Shown here in pieces: positions 16,825 through 25,411 of a stretch of DNA of 64,000 bases. The notes under the pieces are model-generated. The model did no database searches and was not told the origin of the DNA. It worked only from the letters and a program-made list of their open reading frames with translations. The stretch lies in contig NZ_FOKZ01000012.1 of the NCBI RefSeq assembly GCF_900112285.1, positions 62,001 to 126,000 of the forward strand, read 5' to 3'. This DNA comes from Polaromonas sp. OV174. Lineage in GTDB: Bacteria; Pseudomonadota; Gammaproteobacteria; Burkholderiales; Burkholderiaceae_C. Position 1 is the stretch's first letter. Each line of letters begins with the position of its first letter. The position numbers were made by a program, and so were the translations under genes.

Positions 16825-18426
16825 GTGATTAAGAAGATTCGAATCCGCGGGTATCGCATCCATCGCGATTTGACGATCTACCCAAATCCAAAGCTGAATC
16901 TCATCGTCGGGGGCAACGAGTCTGGCAAGTCCACGCTCATAGAGGCCATCGTGCTGTCCCTCACCGGGCGAATAAATGGGCGTAGCGCTGCCGAGGAACT
17001 CAATCCGTACTGGTTCAACGCGACCGATGTTGCCGACTTCATCGTCAAGCGAGCGGCCGGCGAACTGACGCGACTGCCAGAAATTGACATCGAGATCTTC
17101 CTGGACAACGTCCCGGAACTTCAGGAGCTCTGCGGGGCCCACAATTCCAACCTGCCCACCGAGGCATGTCCGGGCGTGCGGATCCGCTGCTTGCCCAATC
17201 CCGACTATCTGTCAGAACTCCAAGCGTGGGCGGCTGCGCCAACGCCGCTCCTTCCAGTCGAGTACTACTGCGTCGAATGGTCGACCTTCGCTGACGTGCG
17301 ACTGACCATGAGGCCGCGGGCGCTAACGACCGCAGTGATCGACGCGCGCACCGTGCGCAGCTCTGGCGGCGTTGACTATCACCTGCGGCAGATCCTGGGC
17401 AGTCAGCTCGAACCGAAGGAACGGGCCAGTATTTCCCTTCAGTACCGCCAGGCGAAGGCGGCGCTGTCGGAATCGGCCTTCAAGACGGTGAACCAGCGCA
17501 TCGGACAGATTCACGCGGCACTGCATGCCCAGCCCATCGCGCTTGCGATGGACCAGACGGCACGGACCTCCTGGGAGGAGTCGGTGGCTCCCCATGTGGC
17601 CGACGTCCCGTTCACGATGTCCGGGCAAGGACAACAGTCAGCGATCAAGATCGCGCTGGCCATGAGCCGGCATGCGGGTCATGCCAAGTACGTCACCATC
17701 GAAGAGCCTGAAAACCATCTGAGCCACACGAGCCTGGCGACGCTGCTGGAAAGGATGAGCGCCCTGGCTAGCGATGACCAGCAGCTCTTCATCACGACTC
17801 ACAGTTCAAGCGTCCTCAACCGGCTCGGCATAGAAGCCCTCCAGTTCCTGGGCCCAGCCGCCCCTGTCAAGCTAGACGAGTTGAGCACCGGGACCGTGGG
17901 TTATTTCAAGAAGCTGCCGGGCTTCGACACGCTGCGGCTCGTGCTGGCTGACAAGATTGTTCTGGTTGAAGGTCCGTCGGACGAAATAATTTTTGAGCGG
18001 GTCTTCTTCGACCTCTTCGGTAAGCGTCCAATGGCATGCGGCATCGACGTCGTGAGCATGAGGGGTTTGTCGCTGGCTCGCGGCCTGGAGCTGTGCCATC
18101 GCCTGGGCAAGAAGGTTGCGGCGACGCGTGACAACGACGGAATCAACCCGACCGAACTCCGAAAGCCGTTAGCGGAGTGGCTGGCCGCCGGCCAGCGGGA
18201 GGTGTTCATCGGTGAAGTCGCCCATGGCCACACGTTGGAGCCGCAGCTGATCCATCACTGCGGCGAGGCGCAGTTGCGCACCCTCCTCGGGATTACCGAC
18301 ACGGCGAACCTCGAAACCTGGATGACCCGTGAGAAGACGGAAGCCGCGCTTCGCATCGCGAGCTCCAAAGAGGCCGTCACGGCGCCTGCCTACATGCTGC
18401 AGGCTGCAAAGTTCATACATGGCTAA
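16825..18426 (+). CDS. OLD-family ATP-dependent nuclease (GajA-like)
   Basis: A 533-residue protein with a GTG start preceded by GGGAGG. The N-terminus is an SMC/ABC-type ATPase: Walker A GNESGKST at residues 30-37, signature-like MSGQGQQS near 268, Walker B VTIEEPENH near 290, and a TTHSS switch histidine. The C-terminal third is a TOPRIM nuclease domain with VLVEGPSDE near 378 and a TRDNDG acidic motif near 435. This is the class 2 OLD arrangement, in which the nuclease gene precedes a UvrD-like helicase gene, as in the Gabija anti-phage system (GajA there is somewhat longer). The next gene starts 8 bases before this stop, so the two form one translational unit. Expected role: nucleotide-sensitive DNA nicking or cleavage during phage infection. 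Confidence 0.82.
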   Translation: MIKKIRIRGYRIHRDLTIYPNPKLNLIVGGNESGKSTLIEAIVLSLTGRINGRSAAEELNPYWFNATDVADFIVKRAAGELTRLPEIDIEIFLDNVPELQELCGAHNSNLPTEACPGVRIRCLPNPDYLSELQAWAAAPTPLLPVEYYCVEWSTFADVRLTMRPRALTTAVIDARTVRSSGGVDYHLRQILGSQLEPKERASISLQYRQAKAALSESAFKTVNQRIGQIHAALHAQPIALAMDQTARTSWEESVAPHVADVPFTMSGQGQQSAIKIALAMSRHAGHAKYVTIEEPENHLSHTSLATLLERMSALASDDQQLFITTHSSSVLNRLGIEALQFLGPAAPVKLDELSTGTVGYFKKLPGFDTLRLVLADKIVLVEGPSDEIIFERVFFDLFGKRPMACGIDVVSMRGLSLARGLELCHRLGKKVAATRDNDGINPTELRKPLAEWLAAGQREVFIGEVAHGHTLEPQLIHHCGEAQLRTLLGITDTANLETWMTREKTEAALRIASSKEAVTAPAYMLQAAKFIHG

Positions 18427-19513
18427 ACTGGTCACGCTGGCGGTAGCAGGGTCACGCAAGACCCAAGGCATCGTTGAGCACTGTGCAGGCCTGCCGGTGG
18501 CGCGGCGAGTCCTCGCGTTGACTTACACCCAGAAGAATCAACAAGAACTTCAGGGTCGCCTGGCCCGGCATGCTGGCGACCACCTGAACATCGAGGTGCT
18601 CGGCTGGTTCACGTTCCTCCTGCGGCACTTCGCCAAGCCCTTCCTCCCCTTCATGTTCCAAGGCGAGAGGGTCCGGGGGTTCAACTTCGAAGGCATGCCG
18701 TACCGCCTGGCCAAGGGCAAGGCGCGTTTCCTTGACAAGGGAGGTGCTGTCTACCGATCAGAGCTCGGCCGCCTTGCTTTCGAGCTGATCACTGCCAGCA
18801 AAGGCGCGCTCATTCGCAGGTTGGAGGGCATCTACGACGAGATCCTGATCGACGAGGTGCAGGACTTGAGCGCCTACGACTGGGACATCCTCGATGCGCT
18901 GCTGATTTCCAGTATCGAAATATGGATGGTTGGCGACATCCGCCAGGCCGTTCTCGCGACAAATGGGCGCAGTTCCAAGAACAAGAAGTACGCCTACGCG
19001 GATGCGATCAACTGGTTCAGAACCCGCGAGAAAAAGGGTCTCGTCGCGATCAGCGAAAGCACCGTCACCTGGCGATGCCACCCTCAGATCGCGGCTTTCT
19101 CGGACCTGATCTTCGACCCGTCGTGGGGCTTCCCGGGCACCGTCTCGATGAACGAGGCGGTAACGGGCCATGACGGCGTGTTCCTGATCCGTGGCGAGCA
19201 CGTCGCGCCCTATGTGTCCGCCTACAGCCCGCAGAGCTTGCGCCACTCAGCCGCTTCCGCAAGAAACCTGGACCTAGCCTTCATGAACTTTAAGGTGGCC
19301 AAGGGGGCTACTTTTGCGCGTGTGCTGATCGCGCCAACATCCCCGATCACCGATTTCATCCGAAGCGGTGCCAGCATGGAACCACTAGCAGCATCCAGCT
19401 TCTACGTCGCGGTGACGCGGGCCGAGCAAAGCGTTGCCATCGTGCTCGACGATCCGGGCGATTCGAAACTTCCGTACTGGACGCCGCCTGTGAGTGCTGG
19501 ACGCCGCCTGTGA
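18419..19513 (+). CDS. UvrD/Rep-like helicase partner (GajB-like), short
   Basis: The ATG at 18419 overlaps the end of the OLD gene and gives 364 residues, shorter than typical GajB (about 500). Superfamily 1 motifs in order: P-loop AVAGSRKT at 8-15, where the usual AGSGKT glycine is arginine; Walker B LIDEVQDLS near 144; GDIRQAV near 170; TWRCHPQIA, the motif IV arginine; AKGATFARVLI, motif V; and FYVAVTRAEQS, motif VI. It is expected to bind or unwind DNA ends and activate the OLD nuclease. The compact size suggests that 1B/2B insertions are reduced. A 20-bp tandem repeat overlaps its stop codon. Confidence 0.8.
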   Translation: MAKLVTLAVAGSRKTQGIVEHCAGLPVARRVLALTYTQKNQQELQGRLARHAGDHLNIEVLGWFTFLLRHFAKPFLPFMFQGERVRGFNFEGMPYRLAKGKARFLDKGGAVYRSELGRLAFELITASKGALIRRLEGIYDEILIDEVQDLSAYDWDILDALLISSIEIWMVGDIRQAVLATNGRSSKNKKYAYADAINWFRTREKKGLVAISESTVTWRCHPQIAAFSDLIFDPSWGFPGTVSMNEAVTGHDGVFLIRGEHVAPYVSAYSPQSLRHSAASARNLDLAFMNFKVAKGATFARVLIAPTSPITDFIRSGASMEPLAASSFYVAVTRAEQSVAIVLDDPGDSKLPYWTPPVSAGRRL

Positions 19514-19537
19514 GTGCTGGACACTGCCGGTGATTGC
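19478..19537 (+). repeat. 20-bp tandem repeat across the helicase stop codon
   Basis: TGGACGCCGCCTGTGAGTGC occurs twice without change (19478-19497 and 19498-19517), followed by a diverged third copy (TGGACACTGCCGGTGATTGC). The second copy holds the TGA that ends the helicase. Without the first two copies the frame would run on into the open stretch at 19530-19664. Confidence 0.85.
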
Positions 19538-19664
19538 CGGCCACGGCAGCAAGCCTAACACCCGCGCGTTGCTGGCGGTCGCTGGGACCAAAGACGGCTT
19601 GGTGGCAACCGCTGCATTGCAGGCGGTCAAGCGGGATCCGTTGGCCGGCTGGTTTGAGCCCTAA
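19530..19664 (+). pseudogene. possible lost C-terminal extension of the helicase
   Basis: A 44-codon open frame begins with VIAGHGSKPNTRALLAVAG and ends in KRDPLAGWFEP. It would be in frame with the helicase if the two identical 20-bp units were absent. It could instead be an unrelated gene end. It has no good ribosome binding site of its own. Confidence 0.25.
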
Positions 19665-19800
19665 GGAGACGTCGATTCCTCTCCGAGGCCGACATTTGAT
19701 GGTCAAGGCCGGCGAAGTGGTCAGCACCTACCGGAATGATGGTCAATGATTACCTGCATCTGCACCGAGCTCTTCACGCAACGCATCGATGGATGAATAA

Positions 19801-19838
19801 GGGGCGTGCCGAGATACGGGGAAGAAAGACACTTAAGG
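19801..19838 (+). repeat. Tn3-family terminal inverted repeat, Tn4651-like
   Basis: It begins GGGGCGTGCCGAGATACGG and ends GACACTTAAG about 37 bases later. From memory this resembles the termini of Tn4651/Tn5041-type transposons (GGGG, GCCGAGATA, then CACTTAAG). The outer end faces left, so the element body extends right, into the tnpT/tnpS-like pair. No matching right end or tnpA is present, so only part of the transposon survives here. Confidence 0.6.
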
Positions 19839-19933
19839 AAAAAAGTAGCAAAAACTTCAGTTGTTATGGTCCGGACGAATTTAACCAAAACTCCCCTGTC
19901 ACTGCCAAAGCGGCTAACTGGCTATTTTTGCCC

Positions 19934-19949
19934 AACTTTTCGAAAAGTT
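19934..19949. repeat. perfect 16-bp palindrome
   Basis: AACTTTTCGAAAAGTT is fully self-complementary. It lies inside the Tn3-type remnant and downstream of the tnpT-like gene. It could be a protein-binding site or a hairpin, and the role is unknown. Confidence 0.45.
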
Positions 19950-20079
19950 AAAACGACCAGTGCACCCATTACTGGGATGTGACAGGACGGGTGTTGCAGG
20001 CGGCAATCTTGAATGCAAGCATTTGATTCATATGGATTTTTTCCAGTGGTAACGCGGATCGCGGTAAACGACCCCAAAA

Positions 20080-21108
20080 CTACGGCAAGGACTGCTCCTT
20101 CGGCGGCTTGGCCGCATCTCCCGATGCTCGGCGGGCCTTTCCGGTCCGACCTGGAACGCTGACCAACGCCGCAGCTCGCGACTCCCACTCACGCGCCTGC
20201 TGTTGCGTGCCTTCGAGCCGACCCGCCGTATTGGCCAGCTGCACCTTAAGCTCATCGCGCTCGGCCTGCGCCTGGTTCGCCTGTGTGGCTGCGGCATGGT
20301 GATCCTGTGTTGCACGCTGCAGCTGCATGGCCAGTGTTGCTGCCTGGACGCGTAACGCTTCAAGCTCGATACCCAAGCGCTCACCGCGTTGCACGGCCTT
20401 GGCTAGTTGATCCTCCGTGCGCTTTTGCGCCTCACGCGCTTCGCTGACCTTCAGCATTACATGCCTTTGCACCCCTTCAAGCCGTTCCGTCGCGCGCGCC
20501 AATTCCTCGCGAAACGACGCCTCCGCGGCTGCATGCGCCTCACGCTGCTGCTGCAACCGCTGCTCGTATGAGTCGCGAAGCCCATCCAGCCGGCGTACGG
20601 CCTCATCTGCGTCGGACGCCTGGCGCAGTGCCAGAGCATCCAGCTTCTCTAGGGCCGACGCTTTAGCCCCCCGTTCGCCACGGGCTTCTTCGCGTGCAAC
20701 CAGAACTTCCCTGCGCGTCTCGTCGAGTCGGGCTCTGAGTGCTGCCAGCTCTGCCTGTAGGCTGGCCTGGGTTGCCTCTACAGCTTCAGCCCGGCTCACG
20801 GCCTGCGCCAACTCGTCTTCGACCTCAGCGCGACGGCCGTCCAGGGCCCGTTCGCCGTGCTCCACGGCTATCGCCCAAGTCGCCAGCATGGCGTTGGCCA
20901 CCGCCGGCGGCAGCGCGGCGCTGAGCGCTTCCACCTTGGCCTGCTCGTCTTTCCAGCGCTTGAGCTCGTCATTGATCGTGGTGCGGCTCCCCTGGCGGAT
21001 TTCCGCATAGATCAGATCGACCGTGATCGCGTGCGCGGGCCGTCCGCTTGCGACGATTTTTGAAGCGGCCTCGCGCGTGCGCAAACGGGTATCGCTGGTC
21101 CGAGTCAT
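20080..21108 (-). CDS. KfrA-like coiled-coil DNA-binding protein (TnpT-like)
   Basis: 342 residues from the ATG at 21108 (a TTG directly before it is possible; GGGGAG lies upstream). Residues 5-60 match the KfrA_N DNA-binding domain (TREAASKIVASGRPAHAITV, then YAEIRQGSRTTINDELKRWK). Residues about 90-310 form a long alanine/glutamate-rich coiled coil. Tn4651-family transposons carry a protein of this build, TnpT, divergently transcribed from the tyrosine recombinase TnpS, to assist cointegrate resolution. Divergent orientation, the 143-bp spacer and the nearby Tn3-type end all fit. A plasmid KfrA remnant is the alternative. Confidence 0.75.
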   Translation of the reverse strand: MTRTSDTRLRTREAASKIVASGRPAHAITVDLIYAEIRQGSRTTINDELKRWKDEQAKVEALSAALPPAVANAMLATWAIAVEHGERALDGRRAEVEDELAQAVSRAEAVEATQASLQAELAALRARLDETRREVLVAREEARGERGAKASALEKLDALALRQASDADEAVRRLDGLRDSYEQRLQQQREAHAAAEASFREELARATERLEGVQRHVMLKVSEAREAQKRTEDQLAKAVQRGERLGIELEALRVQAATLAMQLQRATQDHHAAATQANQAQAERDELKVQLANTAGRLEGTQQQAREWESRAAALVSVPGRTGKARRASGDAAKPPKEQSLP

Positions 21109-21153
21109 CAACTCCCCTTTAAATTCAATATTTAATGAAGTGTATATCCATGT

Positions 21154-21172
21154 ATTACGTTATATATGTAAT
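21154..21172. promoter_or_regulatory. inverted repeat in the tnpT/tnpS-like spacer, candidate resolution site core
   Basis: ATTAC-GTTATATAT-GTAAT lies in a very AT-rich 143-bp spacer between the divergent KfrA-like and recombinase genes. In Tn4651 the resolution site (rst) lies between tnpT and tnpS and is built on an inverted repeat. The spacer must also hold both promoters. Confidence 0.4.
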
Positions 21173-21251
21173 CTTTAAATCCATAAATTTACGATAATGC
21201 TTCTTATCAAAAGAAAAATACCTGTACCCTTGCGCAACCGCCTCTCAAAAC

Positions 21252-22427
21252 ATGCCTGATCCGATGCCAGCCTCCTGTGACCTAATCGAAGCCGTAGCGA
21301 CCACCGGCATGGCGGATCCGAGGGCTGTCGGCACGCTCGACGGCCGTCAGGGCAGCAACCGGGCCCGGGGCGGCGCATGCCAGCTTTCGGCGGATACGGA
21401 TCTTGAAGCCGTGCGTGCCTGGCTCGCGGAATACGCCAATTCGCCGCACACGCTGCGCAGTTATCGCAAGGAAGTCGAACGGCTGCTCGTCTGGGCCACC
21501 CGTGGCCAAGGTAAGCCTCTGTCGAGCCTGACGCGCGAGGACCTGCTAGCCTACGAGGCCTTCCTGGCCCAACCCAGCGAGGACTGGATCGATCCGAGGT
21601 TGCCCCGGCGTGGCGGCGGCCGGCGGCTGTTCGACGGACCACTGTCGGCACGCAGCGTGCGCCACGCCTTGGGAATCCTGTCGGGACTGTTCAACTACCT
21701 GGTCGCAGCGGGCTATTTGGCAGGTAATCCGTTGGCCCTGCGGCGCAGCCGTATAGGTCACACCGTTGGCCATTTGCGACGGGCCGCCGTCGAGCGCTAT
21801 CTCGACCAGGCGTTGTGGCAATTTGTGCTCGACTTCGTCGAAGGCATGCCACGTGACACTGTGCGTGAGAAACAGCATCGCGAGCGTGCGCGCTGGGCTC
21901 TTCGGCTACTGCACGGCGCGGGGTTGCGCGCGGCCGAGGCGGCGCAGGCGCGCGCCTGCGATCTGGCGCAGCGGCGCGGCAAATGGTGGCTCCAGGTCAT
22001 TGGCAAGGGGGGCGTGCCAGGGGATGTACCGGTCAGTGATGCCTGGATGGCCGACCTCGCGCGCTATCGCGCCTTCCATGGTCTGGCGGCGCTGCCTCGA
22101 CCCGACGAGCGCACGCCGTTGATCATGGCAATAGCCGGTGGCAACGGGCGCTGCCTCACATCGACGGCGGTCTACTTGATTGTCAAGGGCATCTTCGTCC
22201 CCGCAGCCGATGCGCGGCAGGCCGACGATCCAGCGGGCGCCGCCACGTTGCGCCGTGCCTCCACGCATTGGCTACGACATACGGCGGCCACACACCAAGC
22301 TGATGCGGGAACGGATCTGCGTTTCATCCAAAAAAACCTGCGGCATGCGTCGTTGGAGACGACCGCCATCTACCTGCACGCCGAGGACGATCGACGGCAC
22401 GCGGCGACGACGGGTCAGCCCACTTGA
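21252..22427 (+). CDS. tyrosine site-specific recombinase (TnpS-like)
   Basis: 391 residues with an N-terminal SAM-like core-binding domain (about 55-150) and a C-terminal phage-integrase catalytic domain. The active-site set is complete: Arg in GAGLRAAEAA, Lys in VIGKGGVPGD, HWLRH, the second His in KNLRHASLETT and the Tyr nucleophile in TAIYLH. Pairing with a divergent KfrA-like gene beside a Tn3-type end points to cointegrate resolution rather than phage integration. It is longer than the Tn4651 TnpS I remember, so a different transposon or island recombinase is possible. Confidence 0.85.
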   Translation: MPDPMPASCDLIEAVATTGMADPRAVGTLDGRQGSNRARGGACQLSADTDLEAVRAWLAEYANSPHTLRSYRKEVERLLVWATRGQGKPLSSLTREDLLAYEAFLAQPSEDWIDPRLPRRGGGRRLFDGPLSARSVRHALGILSGLFNYLVAAGYLAGNPLALRRSRIGHTVGHLRRAAVERYLDQALWQFVLDFVEGMPRDTVREKQHRERARWALRLLHGAGLRAAEAAQARACDLAQRRGKWWLQVIGKGGVPGDVPVSDAWMADLARYRAFHGLAALPRPDERTPLIMAIAGGNGRCLTSTAVYLIVKGIFVPAADARQADDPAGAATLRRASTHWLRHTAATHQADAGTDLRFIQKNLRHASLETTAIYLHAEDDRRHAATTGQPT

Positions 22428-22677
22428 GGCCGCGATGGGTGCGATACACACTGCTAATATCTGGGACTTGATTTGGTCTTCGTTGTTCTGCGCGGAACTT
22501 TCGATTTTAAGATGATCGAATTTGACTATGATGGTCGGCCAAGCCTCTCATCAACACGCGTTACCGAATAGTGCGCAAGCAATTCTGCAGCCGTGGCGTG
22601 TCAACCGGTGTCGAGTTACCTGAACGAGCATGGTGGTATCGCCTATCATAGAAAAACATGTGCAACGAGCAGGCGAC

Positions 22678-23016
22678 ATGAAGCACGAAATCCCACCCGA
22701 CTATCCTCGCAATCCATATTCGAGTGGTGTCGGTGGCGCTCAACCGAAGTTTGTTGCGCGTGAAATCGACGGCAGGTTCGTCGTTGGCCTCACGGAAGAA
22801 GAGCTGCAGGAGCGTTACGCCATCTGTCTTGACTTGATACAGCAGCTTGTGCCGTACGGTCAACGCAAACACCAAGAAAATCCAACGAGGCCGCCATCAC
22901 AGATTCTTCGACGAATACATGATGGTGTGCTCTCACTTGAGACAGGACTCTCCCATCTGGAGATTGACTGGCTTGTTTCGAGCGTGGCTAGACAGCTTGG
23001 CTGGCCACCGGATTGA
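22678..23016 (+). CDS. conserved hypothetical protein
   Basis: 112 residues from an ATG (MKHEIPPDYPRNPYSSGVGG), chosen over an upstream in-frame ATG because relatives seem to begin with this segment. It is soluble, with acidic helices (GLTEEELQERYAICLDLIQQ) and no membrane segment or known motif. It lies between the recombinase and IS remnants, so it is probably mobile-element cargo. Function is unknown. Confidence 0.5.
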   Translation: MKHEIPPDYPRNPYSSGVGGAQPKFVAREIDGRFVVGLTEEELQERYAICLDLIQQLVPYGQRKHQENPTRPPSQILRRIHDGVLSLETGLSHLEIDWLVSSVARQLGWPPD

Positions 23017-23107
23017 CCACCATCCGGTAGGAATTGATCACTTAGTTGATGTTGAGCACCGAATGTCGGCTTCGGAGAAGAATTAACTTCTCCTTAATGC
23101 GGCGGAT

Positions 23108-23540
23108 TCAACCGGTCAATGTAACAGATTCACTGAACATCTCAGCGGGCGTGTGAAGTATGACACGTGAAGGGTCTCGTCGCATGGATAAGTATGCTTG
23201 AGTCACCCAGCGATTTGCTCCGGCGACCACAGCATGCACAGCTTGTCGGTCACGACGCGCGCCAAGGCGCGGTTTCAGCGCTTGGGACGATGTGCCCGAT
23301 CCCAAGCGCTGATGTCGGCCTGGTTCGCCCGATAGCCAGCTCGTCCGCCATTGCGCTCGATCTCGCGGCCAACCGTGGAGGGAGCTCGTCCGATTCGCGC
23401 CGCAATCGCACGGGTCGAGTGACCGATCACCAGAGCGCGAGAGATTTCCTCTCGCACAGCAAGCGTCAGCGCCAGCCTCGAGCGATGCCGTTCGGGCGGA
23501 CGAATCCCACCCGTCTGAGCCAGGATGCCTCGTACAGACC
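23108..23540 (-). pseudogene. IS30-family transposase, broken and internally deleted
   Basis: Reading leftwards, the frame contains ILAQTGGIRPPERHR and the IS30 helix-turn-helix (SRALVIGHSTRAIAARIGR, then APSTVGREIERNGG). A TGA follows KR in RAHRPKR. Further on, LCMLWSPEQIAGW is followed by a TGA where relatives have tryptophan. A deletion then joins it to the last residues of the family (HTPAEMFSESVTLTG) ending at 23108. The catalytic core is lost. Confidence 0.75.
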
Positions 23541-23564
23541 TGTGCTCCTTGGCAAGTCGCGCCC

Positions 23565-23687
23565 AAAGTATAGGCTTTTGTCCGACATGCCCAGCCGCTT
23601 GGCCACATCCACCACCCCGTGACCACGCTCGGTCACCTGTTTGATTACTTCCGCCTTGAATTCAGCGGGGTATCTCACTCTCTTCAT
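23565..23687 (-). pseudogene. IS3-family OrfA N-terminal fragment
   Basis: MKRVRYPAEFKAEVIKQVTE and VAKRLGMSDKSLY are the standard HTH start of an IS3-group OrfA. Homology stops after about 40 residues, where IS30 sequence begins, so this element was cut by the IS30-type insertion. Confidence 0.7.
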
Positions 23688-24028
23688 TTCTCACTATCCC
23701 GTTCAATTTCGACCTTAACAAGTGTCTATTGAACCGGGTGAAGTCCACTGATGCTGGTGTGCTGGAAGTGTATCGAACGACTTTGATCCGTTAATTCGAA
23801 AGATCGTTTCAGGCCGGCGCGGGTGCTTTGTTCAATTTAAACGTCGCCAAATTGCTGACTATCAACTGCGGTCATTAATGACCGGTTTCAGGCATGAAAT
23901 TTGAACACCTGACGGTCGGCAACCTGTCTTTTGTAGTCGGTCGCCGAGCCCATTTGATCGTCAACAACGCAGCGTTTTCTGCCGGTGGAGAGTGTCCGCT
24001 TTCTGGCAGTTCAATTACATAAACGGGG
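23688..24028. other. intergenic, nothing recognised
   Basis: I see no open frame with protein-like composition, no clear repeat and no structural RNA in this stretch. It separates the IS remnants from the next hypothetical gene. Confidence 0.5.
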
Positions 24029-24301
24029 TTAAGGGATTTTTAAGCCTGTCGCCAGCATCTGTTGGTGCAAGTCCTCCAAGCTATCGATGCCAAGCTTCTG
24101 CATGGCATCGTCACTGGTCATCTGGCCACAGGCGTAAACGTCCAAAATTTGCAGACGCTCATAGTCCGGGCTACCAAACTCCCGACCCACAGGGATCACA
24201 TCAAGCCACGCCTGCTCCTCGGCGGATCGCCACAAGAATTTACCGTGGAAACGGCTATACAGGAGGTGATAAATCCGACGCTTATTGGTTCGGGCACTCA
24301 T
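24029..24301 (-). CDS. hypothetical protein
   Basis: A 90-residue basic-then-acidic protein (MSARTNKRRIYHLLYSRFHG ... MTSDDAMQKLGIDSLEDLHQ) with GAGG before the ATG. The C-terminal half looks like a short helical domain similar in build to antitoxin-type proteins, but no toxin partner is adjacent, so no function is assigned. It sits among mobile-element debris. Confidence 0.5.
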   Translation of the reverse strand: MSARTNKRRIYHLLYSRFHGKFLWRSAEEQAWLDVIPVGREFGSPDYERLQILDVYACGQMTSDDAMQKLGIDSLEDLHQQMLATGLKIP

Positions 24302-24598
24302 GGCGACCTCAAGACATTCAACCGGTTGAACTTACAGCGCCTTAACGCTTGGCATGGCCTATTTTGACCGATTGCCTTTTGCGGGGTCTGCCACTTTTTT
24401 TTCTGGGCGCACTGCGGCCACTTTTGCTGTCTGCAGGCGCTTCAGTCGCTGCCTCAAGCCCCTCGGCATCCCGTAGCAGGAAATCGCGTTGCACCCTCGG
24501 TCAACTGCGATGGCGACCTTCTTGAACCTCTGCCCGGATTCCGGCCCGGAGCTTCCGTTAGTGCTACACCAGCCGACCGTCTGCTTCAGACCTTGGAT
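24302..24598. other. intergenic, nothing recognised
   Basis: No reliable gene. Possible short basic peptides can be read on the minus strand, but there is no start signal or family match. Confidence 0.45.
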
Positions 24599-24682
24599 TC
24601 AATCGGTCGACGCAACAAGTTGGCTGAATCGTTCAGCGGGCGTTTCGTAGTCTAGAGTTTTCCTTGGGCGTTCGTTCAGCTG
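24599..24682 (-). pseudogene. IS30-family transposase C-terminal fragment
   Basis: The last 27 residues of an IS30-type transposase (QLNERPRKTLDYETPAERFS ... VASTD) end at the stop at 24599. It is similar to but distinct from the fragments ending at 23108 and 40079, so it derives from a different copy. Confidence 0.7.
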
Positions 24683-24961
24683 CCAAAAACTGTTTCAGCG
24701 TCAACATGGTGCCAATTGACTTGGTTGTCATACTAACCAGGCACACCAGCATCTCATCTCAAAGTCGTTAGTGGGAAAAGTCTCGCATGCCCGTAGGTAG
24801 AAGAGTCCGTTTTGGGTGATCCGAAAGGCGGCTTTGAGCACTGCGAAGACTCTTGACAGCCTGAAACTGACTTCCGTTATGCAGCGGAAGCCGGTACTGG
24901 CCAGCGTCGGCTTCCTGGATGCTCAGCAAACAATCGTGTTTTGCCAAGCAGTTAACACTGG

Positions 24962-25092
24962 TCAAATTTCCGTTTGCTCAGCCATCTCCAAGGCATCGTC
25001 TATCTCGATGCCCAGGTAGCGCACCGTGCTTTCCAACTTAGTGTGGCCAAGAAGTAGTTGCACAGCTCTCAGATTCTTGGTGCAGAAGGGCT
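24962..25092 (-). pseudogene. tyrosine recombinase C-terminal fragment
   Basis: The frame reads TKNLRAVQLLLGHTKLEST, VRYLGIEIDDALEMAEQ and TEI before the stop, which is the end of a phage-type integrase including the second His (LLLGHTKLES) and the Tyr nucleophile (VRYLGI). It is joined upstream, out of frame, to a beta-propeller gene. Confidence 0.75.
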
Positions 25093-25320
25093 TCCAGCCA
25101 GGCCGAGCTTGCCGTCGGGCGATACCTGTACATTGTGCGGCATCTTGCCGACGCGCACGCTCGCCAGCGTCTTGAACGAAGCGGCATCGAGCACGCTGAC
25201 CGTGCCAGCGCCCTCATTGGCCACATACACCTTGTCGACGGCCAAGGTGGCACCTGACCAGGCCAGCAGGCCGAGTGGTACGGCCGTTAAAAGCCACTTG
25301 TTATTACTTGCAACCATCAA
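25080..25320 (-). pseudogene. YVTN beta-propeller protein, truncated after about 77 residues
   Basis: It starts with a Sec signal peptide (NNKWLLTAVPLGLLAWSGAT, then LAVDK), followed by one YVTN repeat (KVYVANEGAGTVSVLDAASF ... SVRVGKMPHNVQVSPDGKLG). The homology then ends at the integrase fragment, so the remaining repeats are missing. Such periplasmic propellers often accompany copper or cytochrome genes. It is the last gene of the copper operon reading leftwards. Confidence 0.7.
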
Positions 25321-25411
25321 TCACTCATTGTTGGAGTAAAAGACCTCTATCAAGACACGGCCTGCAGTGGCAATGGCAGCCGTTCGTGGTGATACAGCCA
25401 AAACCGCTCAC

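Larger units (their letters stand above)
19665..20079. other. intergenic stretch holding a transposon end
   Basis: No gene is supported. It contains the Tn3-type terminal repeat at 19801 and a perfect 16-bp palindrome at 19934, listed separately. Otherwise nothing is recognised. Confidence 0.6.

Noticed and set aside
20417-21010. 197-codon plus-strand frame opposite the KfrA-like gene
   Set aside because: Its Ser/Arg/Ala-only composition mirrors the antisense of a coiled-coil gene; it is not a real protein.
24029-24301. Toxin-antitoxin pair around the 90-residue hypothetical protein
   Set aside because: No second small gene overlaps or adjoins it on the same strand.
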